Shown piece by piece: positions 42,160 through 51,317 of a stretch of 64,000 bases of DNA. Origin of the DNA: Limnobaculum allomyrinae. GTDB lineage: Bacteria; Pseudomonadota; Gammaproteobacteria; Enterobacterales; Enterobacteriaceae. The DNA lies in contig NZ_JADRCR010000003.1 in the NCBI RefSeq assembly GCF_016649425.1, positions 292,600 through 356,599 of the forward strand. Direction: 5' to 3'. The stretch's first letter is position 1, and every line of letters starts with the position of its first letter. The notes below the pieces were generated by a model. That model was not told the origin of the DNA. It worked only from the letters and a program-made list of their open reading frames with translations, and did no database searches. Position numbers and translations under genes: made by a program.

Positions 42160-44391
42160 ATGAAGACCACCCAATTAAAAAGCCCCAGGGGGGACGTCAG
42201 GGTAATGCTGGAAAATCCACAGCAGCTGACGGTTCAGGGAAGTAGCGATAAAGCGGTGTTTTTTGGTCAGGGTTATGGCGCAGCGCGTTTGCGCCTGTGG
42301 CAATTGGATCTTTCCCGTCGGGTAGCCACAGGAACACTGTCAGAAATTATGGGCAATGGCGCGCTAAGAACCGATATTTTCCAACGTCGTCTGGGGCTGG
42401 TTTCACTGGCACAACAGGCAGAATCAATTGATGCCGGTGCAGAACCTTCATCCTGGCAAGGCCAGCAGTATCAACATATTCAGGCCTATGTGGCAGGTAT
42501 TAATCAGGCTCTGGTGGATATGAAACTCTTGCCGGTTGAGTGCCTGTTGCTACGCTATCGTCCGGCTTCTTTTCAGGTCAGGGATGCCTATTTACTGGCT
42601 CAGTTAAAGTATTTCATTAATTCAGCCTGGCAATATGAGCTGTTTCATACCCGCTTATCTGGTCGCTTAACGCCCCAACAGCATAAGCAATTGCTCACTA
42701 CTGTAAGTCAGGAAGGAAACCCAATACCGCCATTACCTTTGAATGAAGAGGGTGAGCGCCTTGCTGAAGTCGAAGAGGCACTAAGAGATGGCCTGCTGGG
42801 TATGCAGCATTTGGGGCTTGCTTCACCGGATACCGGATCGAATGTTATCGCGATTGGTGGGCAACGTACGGTTTCAGGCAAGCCTATATTAGCGGCTGAC
42901 CCACATATGGGGCACGTCAATCCCGGTTATAACCTGATGTGCAAACTGGAAAGCGATGAAGGGTTATATGTCATCGGCTCTCACTTTCCCGGTGTGCCGG
43001 GCATTATCGTCGGCCGTAATCACCATGCTGCCTGGGGTATGGTAGGTATCATGGCGGATAATCAGGATCTGTTCTGGGGCAAAATTAATCTGGCAGAAGA
43101 AAAAGTCGAAACCACAGAGGGTTGGGTGCCACTCAAGCGGGAAAATCAAACCATTCAGTGTAAATCGGGTAAAACTCATGAGTTTACCGCTTACGGTTTT
43201 TCTCAGGGCCGATTGCTATCAGAAAAAGGAGATTATGGCCTGTTTTTGCGCTGGCCATCTCTTGACCACCCGGAAGGTGATATTAGCTTTTATTCTCTGG
43301 CAAAATGCCATAATTGGGAAACATTCCGTTCCAGTCTGGCTCATGTGCATAATTCACCCATGATGGTGGGATATGCGGATATTCATGGCGATATTGGTTT
43401 ACAAACCATGGGATTTATCCCTAAACGGAAAACTGAGATTGGCAGTTTAATCCTTAATCTTACCAACCCGGACCATCAGTGGCAGGGATATGTTCCCTAT
43501 GAAGCGTTACCGTTTCAATATAATCCGCCGGAAGGCTATGCGGTTTATGCCAATCAATACAGTGAAGCGCTATTTAGCGGTAAATGTGCCTTATCAAACC
43601 GCTGGCATCCACCAAGTCGCGCATTGCGCGTCAGTGAACTAATTGAACAAACGCGCCAACACGATCTTAATACGCTGCAAACCATTCAGGACGACAAAAT
43701 TGATGTGTTTGCCCGGCGTGCTTTAACGGTATTACTTCCCCATCTGTCTGTTTCTACCCCTCTATCTGACTGGGATGGCGATACCCAAGAGATAGCGCAG
43801 TCACAGCTGTTTGATAGTTGGATGCAGCATCTGGCGGACAAACTATTACGTAAAGTGCTTAAGCGCGGTTCACGAGCGTTGTACTCCGATTTTTGGCCAG
43901 GCTGCCGCTGGAATATGCTGACCATTTTGCAATATCACTTAACTGACTGGGGTCATGAAGCGGCTTCAGCCAGCCAGTTGGTTCAGGATGCCTATTACAG
44001 TGCACTGGCTGCCACCCAACATGCTGCCGTTCCGGAGGTGGAATTCCAGCATAGTATTAAACGCCCTGCATGGCTGAGGAACTTACTGACCGGTCGTTAT
44101 CCCTATCAGGGTGGAAACCGGGAAACGATACATGCGACTCGTCAAAATACCGATTTTCTGACCCAGTCTCAAACCGGGACTGAGGGGCCGGTAAAAAGTA
44201 AACCCTATACCTTCGGGCCGGGATTCAAACTGCTGTGTGACTTAAGCGATCAGGGAGAGGTACGTTACATGATGAATACACCAGCAAAAGGAAGCCCCTT
44301 CTTCTGGCAATTGGCACCAACACTACAACGCTGGCAACAAGGGCAGCGCTGGTCAATGTCGGTATCAGATAGAAAAAATAATTCTAAATAA
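42160..44391 (+). CDS. Penicillin-acylase-family Ntn hydrolase, apparently cytoplasmic
   Basis: A 743-residue penicillin amidase (peptidase S45) precursor. The expected autocatalytic cut is before Ser227 in SPDTG-SNVIAIGG, giving a small chain of 226 residues and a large chain starting with the nucleophilic serine; SGKPILAADPHMG follows as in the family. Unlike periplasmic acylases (penicillin G acylase, PvdQ), the N-terminus MKTTQLKSPRGDVRVML has no signal peptide. It would make or break an amide (possibly N-acyl) bond on a cytoplasmic substrate. Its place in a lux-like operon suggests an N-acyl intermediate or product; that is inference. Confidence 0.85.
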   Translation: MKTTQLKSPRGDVRVMLENPQQLTVQGSSDKAVFFGQGYGAARLRLWQLDLSRRVATGTLSEIMGNGALRTDIFQRRLGLVSLAQQAESIDAGAEPSSWQGQQYQHIQAYVAGINQALVDMKLLPVECLLLRYRPASFQVRDAYLLAQLKYFINSAWQYELFHTRLSGRLTPQQHKQLLTTVSQEGNPIPPLPLNEEGERLAEVEEALRDGLLGMQHLGLASPDTGSNVIAIGGQRTVSGKPILAADPHMGHVNPGYNLMCKLESDEGLYVIGSHFPGVPGIIVGRNHHAAWGMVGIMADNQDLFWGKINLAEEKVETTEGWVPLKRENQTIQCKSGKTHEFTAYGFSQGRLLSEKGDYGLFLRWPSLDHPEGDISFYSLAKCHNWETFRSSLAHVHNSPMMVGYADIHGDIGLQTMGFIPKRKTEIGSLILNLTNPDHQWQGYVPYEALPFQYNPPEGYAVYANQYSEALFSGKCALSNRWHPPSRALRVSELIEQTRQHDLNTLQTIQDDKIDVFARRALTVLLPHLSVSTPLSDWDGDTQEIAQSQLFDSWMQHLADKLLRKVLKRGSRALYSDFWPGCRWNMLTILQYHLTDWGHEAASASQLVQDAYYSALAATQHAAVPEVEFQHSIKRPAWLRNLLTGRYPYQGGNRETIHATRQNTDFLTQSQTGTEGPVKSKPYTFGPGFKLLCDLSDQGEVRYMMNTPAKGSPFFWQLAPTLQRWQQGQRWSMSVSDRKNNSK

Positions 44392-44467
44392 CATCATTAA
44401 TTACAGAGCAATAGAGTATCCGGTAACTGTTTAGCCGGTATGTCGTGTCAATCAGAGGGATTATTGT

Positions 44468-45886
44468 ATGGCTGGTTTAAAAGAGTGGCAAAAAAGTGGG
44501 CACCCTGCCCGTTTATGGCGGCCTTTGCCAGAAAATCGAGTGCAGTGTGAACTGTGCCCGAGGGAATGCAAAATTAGCGAAGGGCGATCGGGAACCTGCC
44601 GTATGCGCCGTAATGAAAATGGTTCATTGGTCACGCTTAACTATGGTAAGTCAGTACCCATGACTCAGGAGTGCATTGAGACCGAAGCGGTTTATCACTA
44701 TGCGCCGGGAGAGCAGATTCTTTCATTGGGCAATATTGGTTGTATGCTGCGCTGTGATTTCTGCCAAAACTGGACTACCAGTCAGGCACGTTACGTACAG
44801 GATAGCCACGTGATGTACTACAGCCCGGAAGATGTGGTTAATTATGCCCTTAAGCATAATATCAAAGTACTTTCATGGACTTATAACGATCCTATTGTCT
44901 GGCACGAGTTTGTGATGGATACCGCCAGACTGGCGCGTCAACATGGGTTAAAAAATCTGTATAAGAGTGCCTTCTATATTGGTGAAAAAGGTATTGATGA
45001 ACTGCTGGAAGTGATGGATATCTTCAGTATTTCTCTTAAATCAATGCAGGATAGTTTTTACCGTAAACATACCGCCGGTCGTCTACAGCCAATACTGGAT
45101 GGTATTAAGCAGGTTTATGCAGCAAGACAGGGAGGTAATGGCCCTCATCTGGAGGTTTCCAACCTGTGTGTTACCGGACGAAATGACAATTTAACGGAAA
45201 GCCGCAAGGTCTCTGACTGGATGTTAAATAATCTGGATGCAGAAATTCCTCTCCATTATGTGCGCTTCCACCCGGATTTTCGCTATACCCAGGTTGAACG
45301 TACTTCAGTATCTTTCCTTGAGCAGGTTCGTCTTCAGGCAATGGCTGACGGTATGCGTTATGTTTATTTGGGTAATGCCTACAATACCACCAGCACTAAC
45401 TCTTACTGCCCGGACTGTCAGGCTTTATGGGTTCAACGCAATGGTTTGATTGCCCGTTCGTTTCTGCAAAATGGCTGCTGCCCTCAGTGTGGAAAAACTT
45501 CACCGATCCAGCTTCCATGGAAAGATTCTGTGTCTGAATCGGTTACTTATCAAATTACGGAAAACTTTGTTAACACCACTCACATGTTCCGTGGGCCAAT
45601 ACAGGCTTGTCACGTAGAACAGCAACAAGAGTCGGCACTGTTTTATCAGTTTATTTCAGCATCCGGCCAACCGGTGGGAGAAATTGGTACTAACGGCTGT
45701 ATTCGCTTTATGTTGTCTAAAAGCGATGAAAGAGCGGAAGGAATTCGTCTTTATCATCCGGCAGAAAACAAATTACAGGTATTTGAAGTGTACGATCGGG
45801 CACACTTCCCGGTTACCGGTGCTGAACAAACTCACCTTGCCAGCGAAGATGTCCCATTAAACTTTTTACCCATTCGGGGGCGCTGA
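44468..45886 (+). CDS. AmmeMemoRadiSam-type radical SAM protein with C-terminal extension
   Basis: A 472-residue protein. Residues 27-44 carry four cysteines (CELCPREC, then GTC). The radical SAM cluster is C92-x3-C96-x2-C99 (CMLRCDFC), with SWTYNDPIVWHEF and ISLKSMQDSFYRK inside the barrel. A zinc-ribbon-like YCPDC / CCPQC follows at residues 314-341. These match the AmmeMemoRadiSam radical SAM family (usually about 350 residues). Residues about 350-472 form an extra domain I do not recognise. The AMMECR1 and Memo partners of the usual system are absent here. GAGGGA upstream of the ATG is the ribosome binding site; the 76 bp gap before it holds no other gene. Confidence 0.82.
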   Translation: MAGLKEWQKSGHPARLWRPLPENRVQCELCPRECKISEGRSGTCRMRRNENGSLVTLNYGKSVPMTQECIETEAVYHYAPGEQILSLGNIGCMLRCDFCQNWTTSQARYVQDSHVMYYSPEDVVNYALKHNIKVLSWTYNDPIVWHEFVMDTARLARQHGLKNLYKSAFYIGEKGIDELLEVMDIFSISLKSMQDSFYRKHTAGRLQPILDGIKQVYAARQGGNGPHLEVSNLCVTGRNDNLTESRKVSDWMLNNLDAEIPLHYVRFHPDFRYTQVERTSVSFLEQVRLQAMADGMRYVYLGNAYNTTSTNSYCPDCQALWVQRNGLIARSFLQNGCCPQCGKTSPIQLPWKDSVSESVTYQITENFVNTTHMFRGPIQACHVEQQQESALFYQFISASGQPVGEIGTNGCIRFMLSKSDERAEGIRLYHPAENKLQVFEVYDRAHFPVTGAEQTHLASEDVPLNFLPIRGR

Positions 45887-45887
45887 T

Positions 45888-47144
45888 ATGCCGCTAAATT
45901 GGGGATACTCTTATGCCCGGTCGCAGTCTATTGCTTATCAGCTACGGAAGGCCGGACTTGGTGGCGAAGTAAAAAACTTGCCGGTGATTTATCTGTCCGG
46001 CATTTTAGGTTCAAAACTGTATGACCGTCAGGAACAGGCACAGATTTGGGGTGATTATCGTGGAGTCTTTTTCCATAAACCACATTATGCCGGTTATGAA
46101 TATGAGGACAGTGAAGCCCATCGCACCAGAGTATTTGCTAATGAACATCTGCATGAGTTCACTATTGTTCCGGGGTTGGTGCATACCCTGGTTACCGCGG
46201 AGCTAAAGCAGGTGTTACAGGCTGGATTGGGCTATAAAGAGGGGCAGGATCTGTTCTTTATAGCTCATGACTGGCGTGCTGACCTTTGCTCACTGGCCGA
46301 GCGGCTGGATGCGGAGTTTGCACGGTTAAGAGCACGATTTGGTGACGATCAGAAAATTATCCTGATGGGACAATCGATAGCTAATCTGGCTATTCGTTAC
46401 TGGCTGCGAACGACCACCAGTGAAAACCGCGAGATGATAGCTAAATGGTATGCTTTTGGGCCGCCATGGCAGGGGACTTTTCATGCACTATCAATGATGG
46501 AGACCGGTTATTATCCGGGAACCCGCCTGTTCCATGGTTTTTCTGCCGACGATGTTACCAGTTACCCCAGCGCCTATCAGTTGTTGCCTTCCCGGCCAAC
46601 GGTTGTGGATATTCAGGGTAAGCCTTTAACCGATTTTGATATTTATAGCACTGAATGCTGGCAGGAATACCGCATGGGGCCTTATCGGGCATCGGGGGTT
46701 GATATCTCTCCCGTTTGTCAGCGTGCCAGAGAACAACTTGGTCAAAACTTGAAAAAAGCCCGCGAACTGGCGGCCAGCATTGAAGGATTTTCAACGCTGG
46801 AGCAAGCGATTCCTCAGGTATGGTTCTTAAGCGATAACAATACGGCAGTAAAAGCCGCCGTCTATGATGGTCATCGCTGGTACTTTGAAACCAAAACTAT
46901 TCAGCGTGATATCCCACAGCTGGCTTCACAAGTGCTGGAACAGGGAGACGATCACCTGCCATTAAGCGGTTTATTGTCTCAACGTTGCGGGCCTGTTATC
47001 CGTGATGCCCATCATCAACCCTGGGGTGAGAGTTTTGTCTATATCAGCAAAGCCAGAACCCATCGGGCATTAATCAACCATACGCCAAACTTACGGTCTT
47101 TAGCGTTTGATTTAGCGGTAGAAAGAGAAAAATATCAGGGGTAA
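45888..47144 (+). CDS. LCAT-like alpha/beta hydrolase or acyltransferase
   Basis: A 418-residue protein with the layout of lecithin:cholesterol-acyltransferase-like hydrolases: PVIYLSGILGSKLYD near residue 33 (oxyanion/lid region), the HDWR motif at 127-130, a nucleophile elbow MGQSIANLAIRYWL (Ser163), and GDDHLPLSG near residue 360 as candidate acid/histidine region. The elbow is G-Q-S-I-A instead of the usual G-x-S-x-G. No signal peptide is seen. It could release or transfer an acyl chain, the step LuxD performs in luminescent bacteria. It starts one base after the radical SAM stop and is the last gene of the operon. Confidence 0.75.
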   Translation: MPLNWGYSYARSQSIAYQLRKAGLGGEVKNLPVIYLSGILGSKLYDRQEQAQIWGDYRGVFFHKPHYAGYEYEDSEAHRTRVFANEHLHEFTIVPGLVHTLVTAELKQVLQAGLGYKEGQDLFFIAHDWRADLCSLAERLDAEFARLRARFGDDQKIILMGQSIANLAIRYWLRTTTSENREMIAKWYAFGPPWQGTFHALSMMETGYYPGTRLFHGFSADDVTSYPSAYQLLPSRPTVVDIQGKPLTDFDIYSTECWQEYRMGPYRASGVDISPVCQRAREQLGQNLKKARELAASIEGFSTLEQAIPQVWFLSDNNTAVKAAVYDGHRWYFETKTIQRDIPQLASQVLEQGDDHLPLSGLLSQRCGPVIRDAHHQPWGESFVYISKARTHRALINHTPNLRSLAFDLAVEREKYQG

Positions 47145-47167
47145 TAACACATACCGCTCAATAGTTA

Positions 47168-47386
47168 ATCAGAGGGAGACCTTTCCGTTGGGGTCGACTT
47201 GGTGTAAGCCAACGACAAACAGGCAAAGCCTGTTTGAACAGCGCTTGCGCTGGCCCGAAGGGTGAAACACCGCAAGGTGTTTCATAACTGACCCCAGGAA
47301 GGGTAGGCTCGATGCGCACTAAATCTAAGGATATGGCTCTTCCGGCCGAGCACAATAATTATATTCTCTCAGTTTTACGGCCGGAA
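47168..47386. repeat. Dispersed palindromic repeat, copy D (with long arm)
   Basis: The long arm (47168-47339) includes the dyad CAAACAGGCAAAGCCTGTTTG, GCGCTTGCGCTGGCCC and AAACACCGCAAGGTGTTT; it is followed by the hairpin TTCCGGCCG (47340-47348) / CGGCCGGAA (47378-47386) with a 29 nt loop. It matches copy C in reverse orientation and shares its right flank (ATATCCACTAAA) with copy B. It lies after the last gene of the lux-like operon. Confidence 0.85.
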
Positions 47387-47574
47387 TATCCACTAAAATT
47401 AAAATAGACATGTTTGCCTGCCCCACTCATACACCCCTGTTACTTTAACGATAATCGACTAATTCACTCTTTTCTTCACTTTTTAACCATCTTGATACGC
47501 GTTGAAAAAAAAGTGGTTTATCGCGAGTAGTAACGCGTTATTATTCACTCATATCGGCCGAAAATCTGTCTCCG

Positions 47575-47666
47575 AATGCCGACAGTTTTTCAGCTATTTT
47601 ATGGTAAAGCTGTGTTTTTCATCAACCCTTGTGCCACAAGGCTTGTCGGCATTTTTTGATGAAAAA
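47575..47666 (+). promoter_or_regulatory. Structured leader upstream of glmU
   Basis: Three stems can be drawn: AATGCCGACA (47575-47584) with TGTCGGCATT (47644-47653), followed by TTTT; TTTTTCATCAA (47615-47625) with TTGATGAAAAA (47656-47666); and the inner hairpin CCTTGTGCCACAAGG (47627-47641). The first two interleave, so they exclude each other or form a pseudoknot. It could be an attenuator or paired protein sites. The remaining 47387-47574 is AT-rich spacer with nothing I can name. Confidence 0.4.
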
Positions 47667-47729
47667 TAAGTAGCATTTTTGTTACTAAACAGGTTTACTT
47701 TCGCCAATCAATTTTTTAGCAGGTTGTTT

Positions 47730-49100
47730 ATGTCAATGTCTCAACTTAGCGTAGCGATTCTTGCCGCCGGCAAGGGTACGCGTATGTATTCAGATCTTCC
47801 AAAGGTACTGCATCTTTTAGCCGGTAAGCCAATGGTGCAGCATGTCATTGATACCGCGTCTAAACTGGGTGCCCAACAGGTTCATTTGGTTTACGGACAC
47901 GGTGGAGACCTGCTAAAGAAAACGCTGTCCGATCAGCCAATTAACTGGGTATTACAGGCAGAACAGTTGGGTACAGGTCATGCTATGCAGCAGGCTGCGC
48001 CTTATTTCGCCGATGATGAAAATATCCTGATGCTATATGGCGATGTGCCACTTATTTCAGAAGATACCCTGCGTCGTTTAGTGGCTGCCAAGCCGGTTGG
48101 CGGCATTGGTCTGCTGACCGTTAAGCTGGATGACCCTACCGGATATGGCCGTATAGTCCGTAAAGATGGTCAGGTAGTGAGTATTGTTGAACACAAAGAT
48201 GCCAGCGAAGAGCAGCATAAAATCAATGAGATAAACACCGGTATTCTGGTTGCCAGCGGTAAAGATTTAAAGCGTTGGTTAGGCAAACTGAATAATAATA
48301 ATGCACAGGGCGAATATTACATCACCGATGTAATCGCACTGGCATATGAAGAAGGCAACCGTATTGAAGCGGTACACCCTTCTCGCCTGAGTGAAGTTGA
48401 AGGGGTAAACAACCGCCTGCAACTGTCTCGTCTGGAACGCGTCTATCAGGCAGAACAGGCAGATCGCTTACTGTTGGCTGGTGTGATGCTAAACGACCCT
48501 TCTCGTTTTGATTTACGCGGTGAACTGATTCACGGCCGTGATGTGGTTATTGATACTAACGTCATTATTGAAGGCCGCGTAGTGCTTGGGGATCGAGTAC
48601 GTATTGAAAGCGGCTGTGTGCTGAAAAACTGCGTTATTGGTAATGACAGTGTGATAAGCCCTTATAGCGTCATTGAAGATTCTGAGATGGGCATTGGCTG
48701 TACTGTGGGGCCATTCGCTCGCTTACGCCCTGGAGCACAGCTTGAAGATGAAGCCCACGTGGGTAACTTCGTGGAGATGAAAAAAGCGCGTTTGGGTAAA
48801 GGCTCTAAAGCTGGTCATCTCTCTTATCTTGGGGATGCGGATATTGGCGATCGGGTTAATATCGGTGCCGGTACTATTACCTGTAACTATGATGGTGCAA
48901 ATAAGTTTAAAACCATTATTGGTGATGATGTGTTTGTTGGATCTGATACCCAACTGGTTGCACCGGTTACGGTTGCTAAAGGTGCCACCATTGGTGCCGG
49001 TACCACTGTTACTCAGGACGTAGGTGAAAATGAGCTGGTGATTAGCCGGGTCAGACAACGTCAAATTTCTGGTTGGAAGAGACCAGAGAAAAAGAAATAA
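47730..49100 (+). CDS. glmU: Bifunctional GlmU (N-acetylglucosamine-1-P uridyltransferase / glucosamine-1-P acetyltransferase)
   Basis: A 456-residue protein if it starts at 47730, equal to E. coli GlmU; a longer in-frame reading from a TTG at 47679 adds 17 residues not found in the family. The N-terminal uridyltransferase domain starts [20 protein letters not shown] and contains VYGHGGD and the GTGHAMQQA segment. The C-terminal half is a left-handed beta helix of hexapeptide repeats ([47 protein letters not shown]) with the acetyltransferase site. It makes UDP-GlcNAc for peptidoglycan and LPS. An AGG lies 6 nt upstream. Confidence 0.96.
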   Translation: MSMSQLSVAILAAGKGTRMYSDLPKVLHLLAGKPMVQHVIDTASKLGAQQVHLVYGHGGDLLKKTLSDQPINWVLQAEQLGTGHAMQQAAPYFADDENILMLYGDVPLISEDTLRRLVAAKPVGGIGLLTVKLDDPTGYGRIVRKDGQVVSIVEHKDASEEQHKINEINTGILVASGKDLKRWLGKLNNNNAQGEYYITDVIALAYEEGNRIEAVHPSRLSEVEGVNNRLQLSRLERVYQAEQADRLLLAGVMLNDPSRFDLRGELIHGRDVVIDTNVIIEGRVVLGDRVRIESGCVLKNCVIGNDSVISPYSVIEDSEMGIGCTVGPFARLRPGAQLEDEAHVGNFVEMKKARLGKGSKAGHLSYLGDADIGDRVNIGAGTITCNYDGANKFKTIIGDDVFVGSDTQLVAPVTVAKGATIGAGTTVTQDVGENELVISRVRQRQISGWKRPEKKK

Positions 49101-49111
49101 CTCAATAAGTC

Positions 49112-49138
49112 ATGGAGCGGTGTTTAACACCGCTCCAT
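49112..49138. terminator. Hairpin between glmU and glmS
   Basis: ATGGAGCGGTG pairs with CACCGCTCCAT around TTTAA, 11 bp after glmU. It lacks a T-run. In E. coli the glmUS transcript is processed near this place, so it may be an end-protecting or processing structure. Confidence 0.6.
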
Positions 49139-49230
49139 AGCCATCAACTGTTTTGCTATGGTTTTTTGATGCAGTAACCAGAAAGACGATAGCAAAACAT
49201 AATAATCCCCAACTCTACAGGCTCGGGGAG

Positions 49231-49292
49231 GCCGGAAAAACCGGCAACAAAAAGGTCAAGGGCATCGCAGAACCCGGATATCCTCCGGTTCT
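49231..49292 (+). promoter_or_regulatory. Hairpins in the glmS leader
   Basis: GCCGG-AAAAA-CCGGC (49231-49245) and AGAACC/GGTTCT (49269-49274, 49287-49292) lie just before the glmS ribosome binding site CAGGAATA. E. coli glmS has a leader hairpin that is opened by the sRNA GlmZ; these are candidates for the same control, not proven. Confidence 0.4.
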
Positions 49293-49311
49293 TAAATCAG
49301 GAATATAAACG

Positions 49312-51147
49312 ATGTGTGGAATTGTTGGTGCAGTAGCACAACGAGATGTAGCAGAAATATTGTTAGAAGGTTTACGTCGTCTGGAATACCGCGGGTATGA
49401 TTCTGCGGGTCTGGCGGTTATTGATGAAGCCCACAACTTACAGCGCGTTCGCCGTTTGGGTAAAGTGAAAATGCTGAGTGACGCCGTGGAAGAATATCCA
49501 CTGTCTGGCGGTACCGGTATTGCACATACCCGCTGGGCTACTCATGGTGAGCCTTCAGAAACTAACGCACACCCTCACGAATCTGGTTTTATTGCCGTAG
49601 TACATAACGGTATTATTGAAAACTATGAGCCTCTGCGTGATGAGCTGAGAGCTAAAGGTTATGTCTTTACTTCTGAGACAGATACCGAAGTTATTGCCCA
49701 TTTGGTGCATGAAGAGCTGAAAAACAACAGTGAACTCAGCCTGCTGGAGGCGGTACAACGCGTACTGAAAGTACTGCGCGGTGCTTACGGCACGGTGATT
49801 ATCGATCGTCGTAATCCGGATGTTCTGGTTGCCGCCCGTTCAGGCAGCCCAATGGTGATTGGCTTAGGTTTGGGGGAAAACTTCATTGCCTCTGACCAGT
49901 TAGCGTTGCTGCCAGTTACCCGTCGCTTTATCTATATGGAAGAGGGCGATGTTGCAGAAGTTACCCGTCGTTCCGTAACCATCTTTGATAAAGCGGGAAC
50001 GCTGGTGGATCGTCCATCCATTGAATCAACCAGTCAATATGATGCCGGTGATAAAGGTATTTACCGTCATTACATGCAAAAAGAGATTTACGAACAACCG
50101 CTGGCCATTAAAAACACCCTTGAAGGGCGTATCAGCCACGGTCTGGTCAATCTGGAAGAGCTTGGCCCGTCAGCGACTGCGCTGTTAGAAAAGGTTGAGC
50201 ATATTCAAATCGTTGCCTGTGGTACCTCTTACCATTCAGGGATGGTTGCTCGCTACTGGTTTGAAGCCATTGCCGGCGTACCTTGTGATATCGAAATCGC
50301 TTCAGAATTCCGCTATCGCAAACCGGCTGTGCGTAAAGGCAGCTTGCTGCTGACGTTGTCCCAGTCCGGTGAAACTGCCGATTCTCTGGCCGCGTTACGC
50401 TTGTCAAAAGAGCTGGGTTATCTCGGTTCTCTGGCTATTTGTAACGTTAGCGGTTCATCACTGGTTCGTGAATCAGATATTGCACTGATGACCCGTGCAG
50501 GTGCTGAAATTGGCGTTGCTTCAACCAAAGCCTTCACCACCCAGTTAACCGTATTATTGATGCTGGTTGCCCGTTTAGGTCGTCTACACGGTATGTCAGA
50601 AAATGCCGAGCGCGATATCGTTCATGCTCTGCAGGCGCTGCCTAACCGTATCGATCAGCTTCTGTCTCTGGACAAAGCTATTGAAACGCTGGCAGAAGGT
50701 TTCTCAGAGAAGCACCATGCCCTGTTCCTTGGTCGTGGCGATCAGTACCCAATCGCAATGGAAGGCGCACTGAAGCTGAAAGAGATCTCTTATATCCATG
50801 CGGAAGCTTATGCAGCGGGTGAGTTAAAACACGGCCCTCTGGCGCTGATTGATGCGGATATGCCGGTGATTGTGGTTGCACCTAATAACGAACTGCTGGA
50901 AAAACTGAAGTCGAACATTGAAGAGGTTCGTGCTCGTGGTGGTCAGCTGTATGTGTTTGCGGCAGAAGATGCCGGATTCAGTGATACAGAAGGCATGACC
51001 ATTATTCCACTGCCATATGTGGAAGAGCTGGTGGCGCCAATTTTCTATACTATTCCGCTACAGTTACTCTCTTATCACGTTGCGTTGATAAAAGGGACTG
51101 ACGTTGACCAGCCACGAAATCTGGCGAAGTCGGTGACCGTGGAGTAA
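49312..51147 (+). CDS. glmS: Glutamine-fructose-6-phosphate aminotransferase GlmS
   Basis: A 611-residue enzyme (E. coli 609) that makes glucosamine-6-phosphate. The N-terminal glutaminase begins [10 protein letters not shown], so Cys becomes the nucleophile after Met removal; [16 protein letters not shown] lies in the active site. Two SIS isomerase domains follow ([66 protein letters not shown]), and the C-terminus is [13 protein letters not shown]. The 3' end is the target sequence for Tn7-type elements. The gene follows glmU by 211 bp, with a likely shared transcript. Confidence 0.97.
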   Translation: MCGIVGAVAQRDVAEILLEGLRRLEYRGYDSAGLAVIDEAHNLQRVRRLGKVKMLSDAVEEYPLSGGTGIAHTRWATHGEPSETNAHPHESGFIAVVHNGIIENYEPLRDELRAKGYVFTSETDTEVIAHLVHEELKNNSELSLLEAVQRVLKVLRGAYGTVIIDRRNPDVLVAARSGSPMVIGLGLGENFIASDQLALLPVTRRFIYMEEGDVAEVTRRSVTIFDKAGTLVDRPSIESTSQYDAGDKGIYRHYMQKEIYEQPLAIKNTLEGRISHGLVNLEELGPSATALLEKVEHIQIVACGTSYHSGMVARYWFEAIAGVPCDIEIASEFRYRKPAVRKGSLLLTLSQSGETADSLAALRLSKELGYLGSLAICNVSGSSLVRESDIALMTRAGAEIGVASTKAFTTQLTVLLMLVARLGRLHGMSENAERDIVHALQALPNRIDQLLSLDKAIETLAEGFSEKHHALFLGRGDQYPIAMEGALKLKEISYIHAEAYAAGELKHGPLALIDADMPVIVVAPNNELLEKLKSNIEEVRARGGQLYVFAAEDAGFSDTEGMTIIPLPYVEELVAPIFYTIPLQLLSYHVALIKGTDVDQPRNLAKSVTVE

Positions 51148-51190
51148 TCCACATCACATTGAGATAGTTCACTGTGAGCGGACAATAACG
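51118..51190 (+). other. attTn7-equivalent region at the 3' end of glmS
   Basis: The last codons of glmS (LAKSVTVE) are the site recognised by TnsD in many bacteria, with insertion about 25 bp past the stop. The sequence is uninterrupted, and I see no Tn7 end repeats or tns genes between glmS and malS. Confidence 0.55.
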
Positions 51191-51204
51191 TTCTAAACTG
51201 AATG

Positions 51205-51246
51205 AATCCGGTTATGCTGTTTAAAAAGCATACCGGATTTTTTTTA
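51205..51246 (+). terminator. Rho-independent terminator of glmUS
   Basis: AATCCGGTTATGCT pairs with AGCATACCGGATT (one bulge) around TGTTTAAAA, followed by a run of eight T or more. Confidence 0.88.
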
Positions 51247-51317
51247 TGGCTAAATCAACGCGATTGCTAAGTGAATAACAGAAAATGGACGACGTTGATT
51301 GCGCCATCCACTCTGAA

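Noticed and set aside
44468..45886. RiPP maturase with a precursor peptide
   Set aside because: The radical SAM protein lacks a SPASM or RRE domain, and the 76 bp gap before it and the 255 bp divergent region hold no convincing small precursor gene.
38990..47144. Bioluminescence operon
   Set aside because: LuxE- and LuxC-like genes are present, but luxA, luxB and luxD are not, and the other genes do not belong to light systems.
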